Source of the DNA: an uncultured Nitrospina sp.
Lineage (GTDB): Bacteria; Nitrospinota; Nitrospinia; Nitrospinales; VA-1
Assembly (NCBI GenBank): GCA_950072225.1
Contig: CATMOP010000176.1
Span: forward strand, 1 to 5,002
Length of the DNA: 5,002 bases
Direction: 5' to 3'
Position numbers and translations under genes: made by a program. The notes below the pieces were generated by a model, which saw only the letters and a list, made by a program, of their open reading frames with translations, searched no databases and was not told where the DNA came from. Positions 4,738 to 5,002 of the stretch are shown here, one piece after another; position 1 is the stretch's first letter; every line of letters starts with the position of its first letter.

Positions 4738-5002
4738 CCCGAGGTAGGCAAAAGCCCTGTGCACAGAAGGCTTGAGAAGAAAATAAGAACTAATAGGCTC
4801 TATTTAACTTGGCATATGAGAAACCTTATGTTGACTCAAAATCCTCTTTGTAAAAAGATTCTCAAACAAGTCCTCTTATATGTGACCGGGGACAAGGTAT
4901 GGACCTCCTAAACTACTGCAACAGTGAGGTTTTTATCCCTTAAAAATTAAGTGTTGCAGGAAACCCTCAATAACCGGTTCCTTTTAAAACATGTAGGTAA
5001 AA

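Larger units (their letters stand above)
4381..5002. other. Right-end region without a confident gene
   Basis: About 620 bases contain no ORF that I would call with confidence. Visible items are a possible 35-codon minus-strand ORF (4543-4650), the strong hairpin terminator at 4710-4737, and an 8-base inverted repeat TTTAAGGG/CCCTTAAA (4454-4461 and 4493-4500). A second inverted repeat, CTGCAACA/TGTTGCAG (4916-4923 and 4952-4959), lies near the right edge. The edge could hold the last codons of a minus-strand gene, open from 5002 to a stop near 4937, but 22 codons are too few to judge. No tRNA, transposase or attachment site was recognised. Confidence 0.5.

Noticed and set aside
4812..4846. 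TTGACT near 4833 as a plus-strand promoter
   Set aside because: The best -10 partner at proper spacing (AAAGAT) matches only 3 of 6 positions, and no gene follows within the window.
4693..4911. 72-codon plus-strand ORF
   Set aside because: It reads straight through the terminator stem at 4710-4737 and has no protein-like features.

Overview
The window is moderately AT-rich bacterial DNA. Its best-identified content is an electron-transfer flavoprotein (ETF) operon on the minus strand: etfB (1145-1933), a small one-helix membrane protein gene (939-1127), and etfA (798 down to the left edge, with its 3' end outside the window). The ETF sequences and layout would fit a Gram-negative lineage such as Nitrospinota or a former deltaproteobacterial group. 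That placement rests on general resemblance only and is weak.

From about 2070 to 4380 the window looks like accessory DNA, much of it apparently decaying. On the minus strand, 2871-2089 carries a zinc-knuckle protein of unknown function. Protein-like sequence continues downstream of it but is broken by two frame changes and a TAG stop. On the plus strand, 3147-3329 encodes only the C-terminal piece of an S24/LexA-type repressor-peptidase. An apparently intact single-domain response regulator follows (3393-3839), with a good sigma70-like promoter placed so close to its ATG that a leaderless mRNA is possible. Converging on it from the right are a minus-strand membrane-anchored coiled-coil protein (4027-4380) and an overlapping, frame-disrupted small gene (3845-4034). 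The short, overlapping, domain-poor genes and the S24 fragment resemble a phage or other mobile-element remnant, but no integrase, transposase, terminase or attachment site is visible.

The right end (4381-5002) has no confident gene. Its clearest feature is a strong intrinsic terminator at 4710-4737, best suited to minus-strand transcripts arriving from beyond the right edge.

Functionally, EtfB and EtfA form the heterodimeric FAD carrier that takes electrons from acyl-CoA or related dehydrogenases and passes them to a membrane quinone reductase. The small membrane protein between them is the most interesting candidate for an unrecognised partner. I see no CRISPR array, rRNA, tRNA or recognisable defence system. 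The accessory stretch offers no convincing new multi-gene system, mainly several lesions and orphans.
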